From an uncultured Algibacter sp. (GTDB lineage: Bacteria; Bacteroidota; Bacteroidia; Flavobacteriales; Flavobacteriaceae): DNA of 64,000 nucleotides. Shown one piece after another: positions 63,994-64,000 of this stretch (its first letter is position 1; the number at the start of each line of letters is the position of its first letter). Where the stretch lies: contig NZ_CANMAU010000007.1 in the NCBI RefSeq assembly GCF_947495925.1, positions 287,533 through 351,532 on the forward strand. The letters run 5' to 3'. The notes under the pieces are model-generated. The model saw only the letters and a program-made list of their open reading frames with translations. It searched no databases and was not told the DNA's origin. Made by a program: the position numbers and the translations under genes.

Positions 63994-64000
63994 ATGAAAC
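63994..64000 (+). CDS. start of a further gene (cut by the window end)
   Basis: An ATG at 63994 follows the RHS stop by 29 bases after an A-rich leader (AACTAAAAATAAAAGT). Only two codons (Met-Lys) are visible. In flavobacteria a second, longer RHS protein often follows in this place, but nothing here shows it. Confidence 0.35.

Noticed and set aside
1..64000. CRISPR arrays, rRNA genes or prophage
   Set aside because: No regularly spaced direct repeats, rRNA stretches or phage structural genes were seen on either strand.

Overview
This window looks like the chromosome of a marine member of the Bacteroidota, most likely a Flavobacteriaceae alga degrader. The grounds are low GC, lipoprotein signal peptides ending in a Bacteroidota-type SSC or FSC, a hybrid two-component sensor of the kind used by polysaccharide utilization loci (PULs), TTTG/TAnnTTTG promoters, and many sulfatases mixed with glycoside hydrolases. 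No rRNA, complete tRNA or CRISPR array was seen.

Region 1 (1-34.3 kb) is a large PUL for a sulfated heteropolysaccharide. It holds the end of a GH29 fucosidase, an HTCS regulator, and five S1 sulfatases with Cys-type formylglycine motifs. It also holds two GH3 enzymes, a complete GH29, three GH2, two GH28-like proteins, a DUF1080 protein, a beta-propeller lactonase-like protein and a secreted protein of unknown function. From 32.6 kb down to 14.2 kb the minus-strand genes follow one another with gaps of about 75 bases or less and read as one long operon. There is no SusC/SusD pair in the window, so the outer-membrane importer must lie elsewhere. The enzymes suggest a sulfated glycan with 6-deoxyhexose, xylose and galactose or uronate.

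Region 2 (34.3-47.7 kb) is a minus-strand catabolic operon. It encodes a RhaT-type symporter, two solute-binding-protein homologues with no signal peptide, two family III (CaiB-type) CoA-transferases, a Gfo/Idh/MocA oxidoreductase, a secreted DUF5107-TPR protein, an AldA-like aldehyde dehydrogenase and a MaoC-like hydratase. A divergent IclR regulator precedes it, with a good promoter overlapped by an inverted repeat. This cytosolic binding protein plus CoA-transferase combination is the best candidate here for an undescribed system.

Region 3 (47.8-53.3 kb) is a plus-strand xylose operon: GntR regulator, xylulokinase, xylose isomerase and sugar/H+ symporter, closed by a terminator. It fits the use of xylose released by the PUL.

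Region 4 (53.4-60.4 kb) is accessory DNA. Single genes (DUF1330, Crp-type regulator, YHS protein, penicillin acylase) are separated by palindromic, cassette-like elements. Then comes a graveyard of an IS3 transposase tail, a Rep-like fragment and the 3' end of a type I restriction hsdR gene fused to a possible tRNA-derived attachment site, followed by 1.6 kb without intact genes.

Region 5 (60.4-64 kb) is a secreted RHS/YD-repeat protein with a recognisable promoter. Another start codon lies at the window edge.
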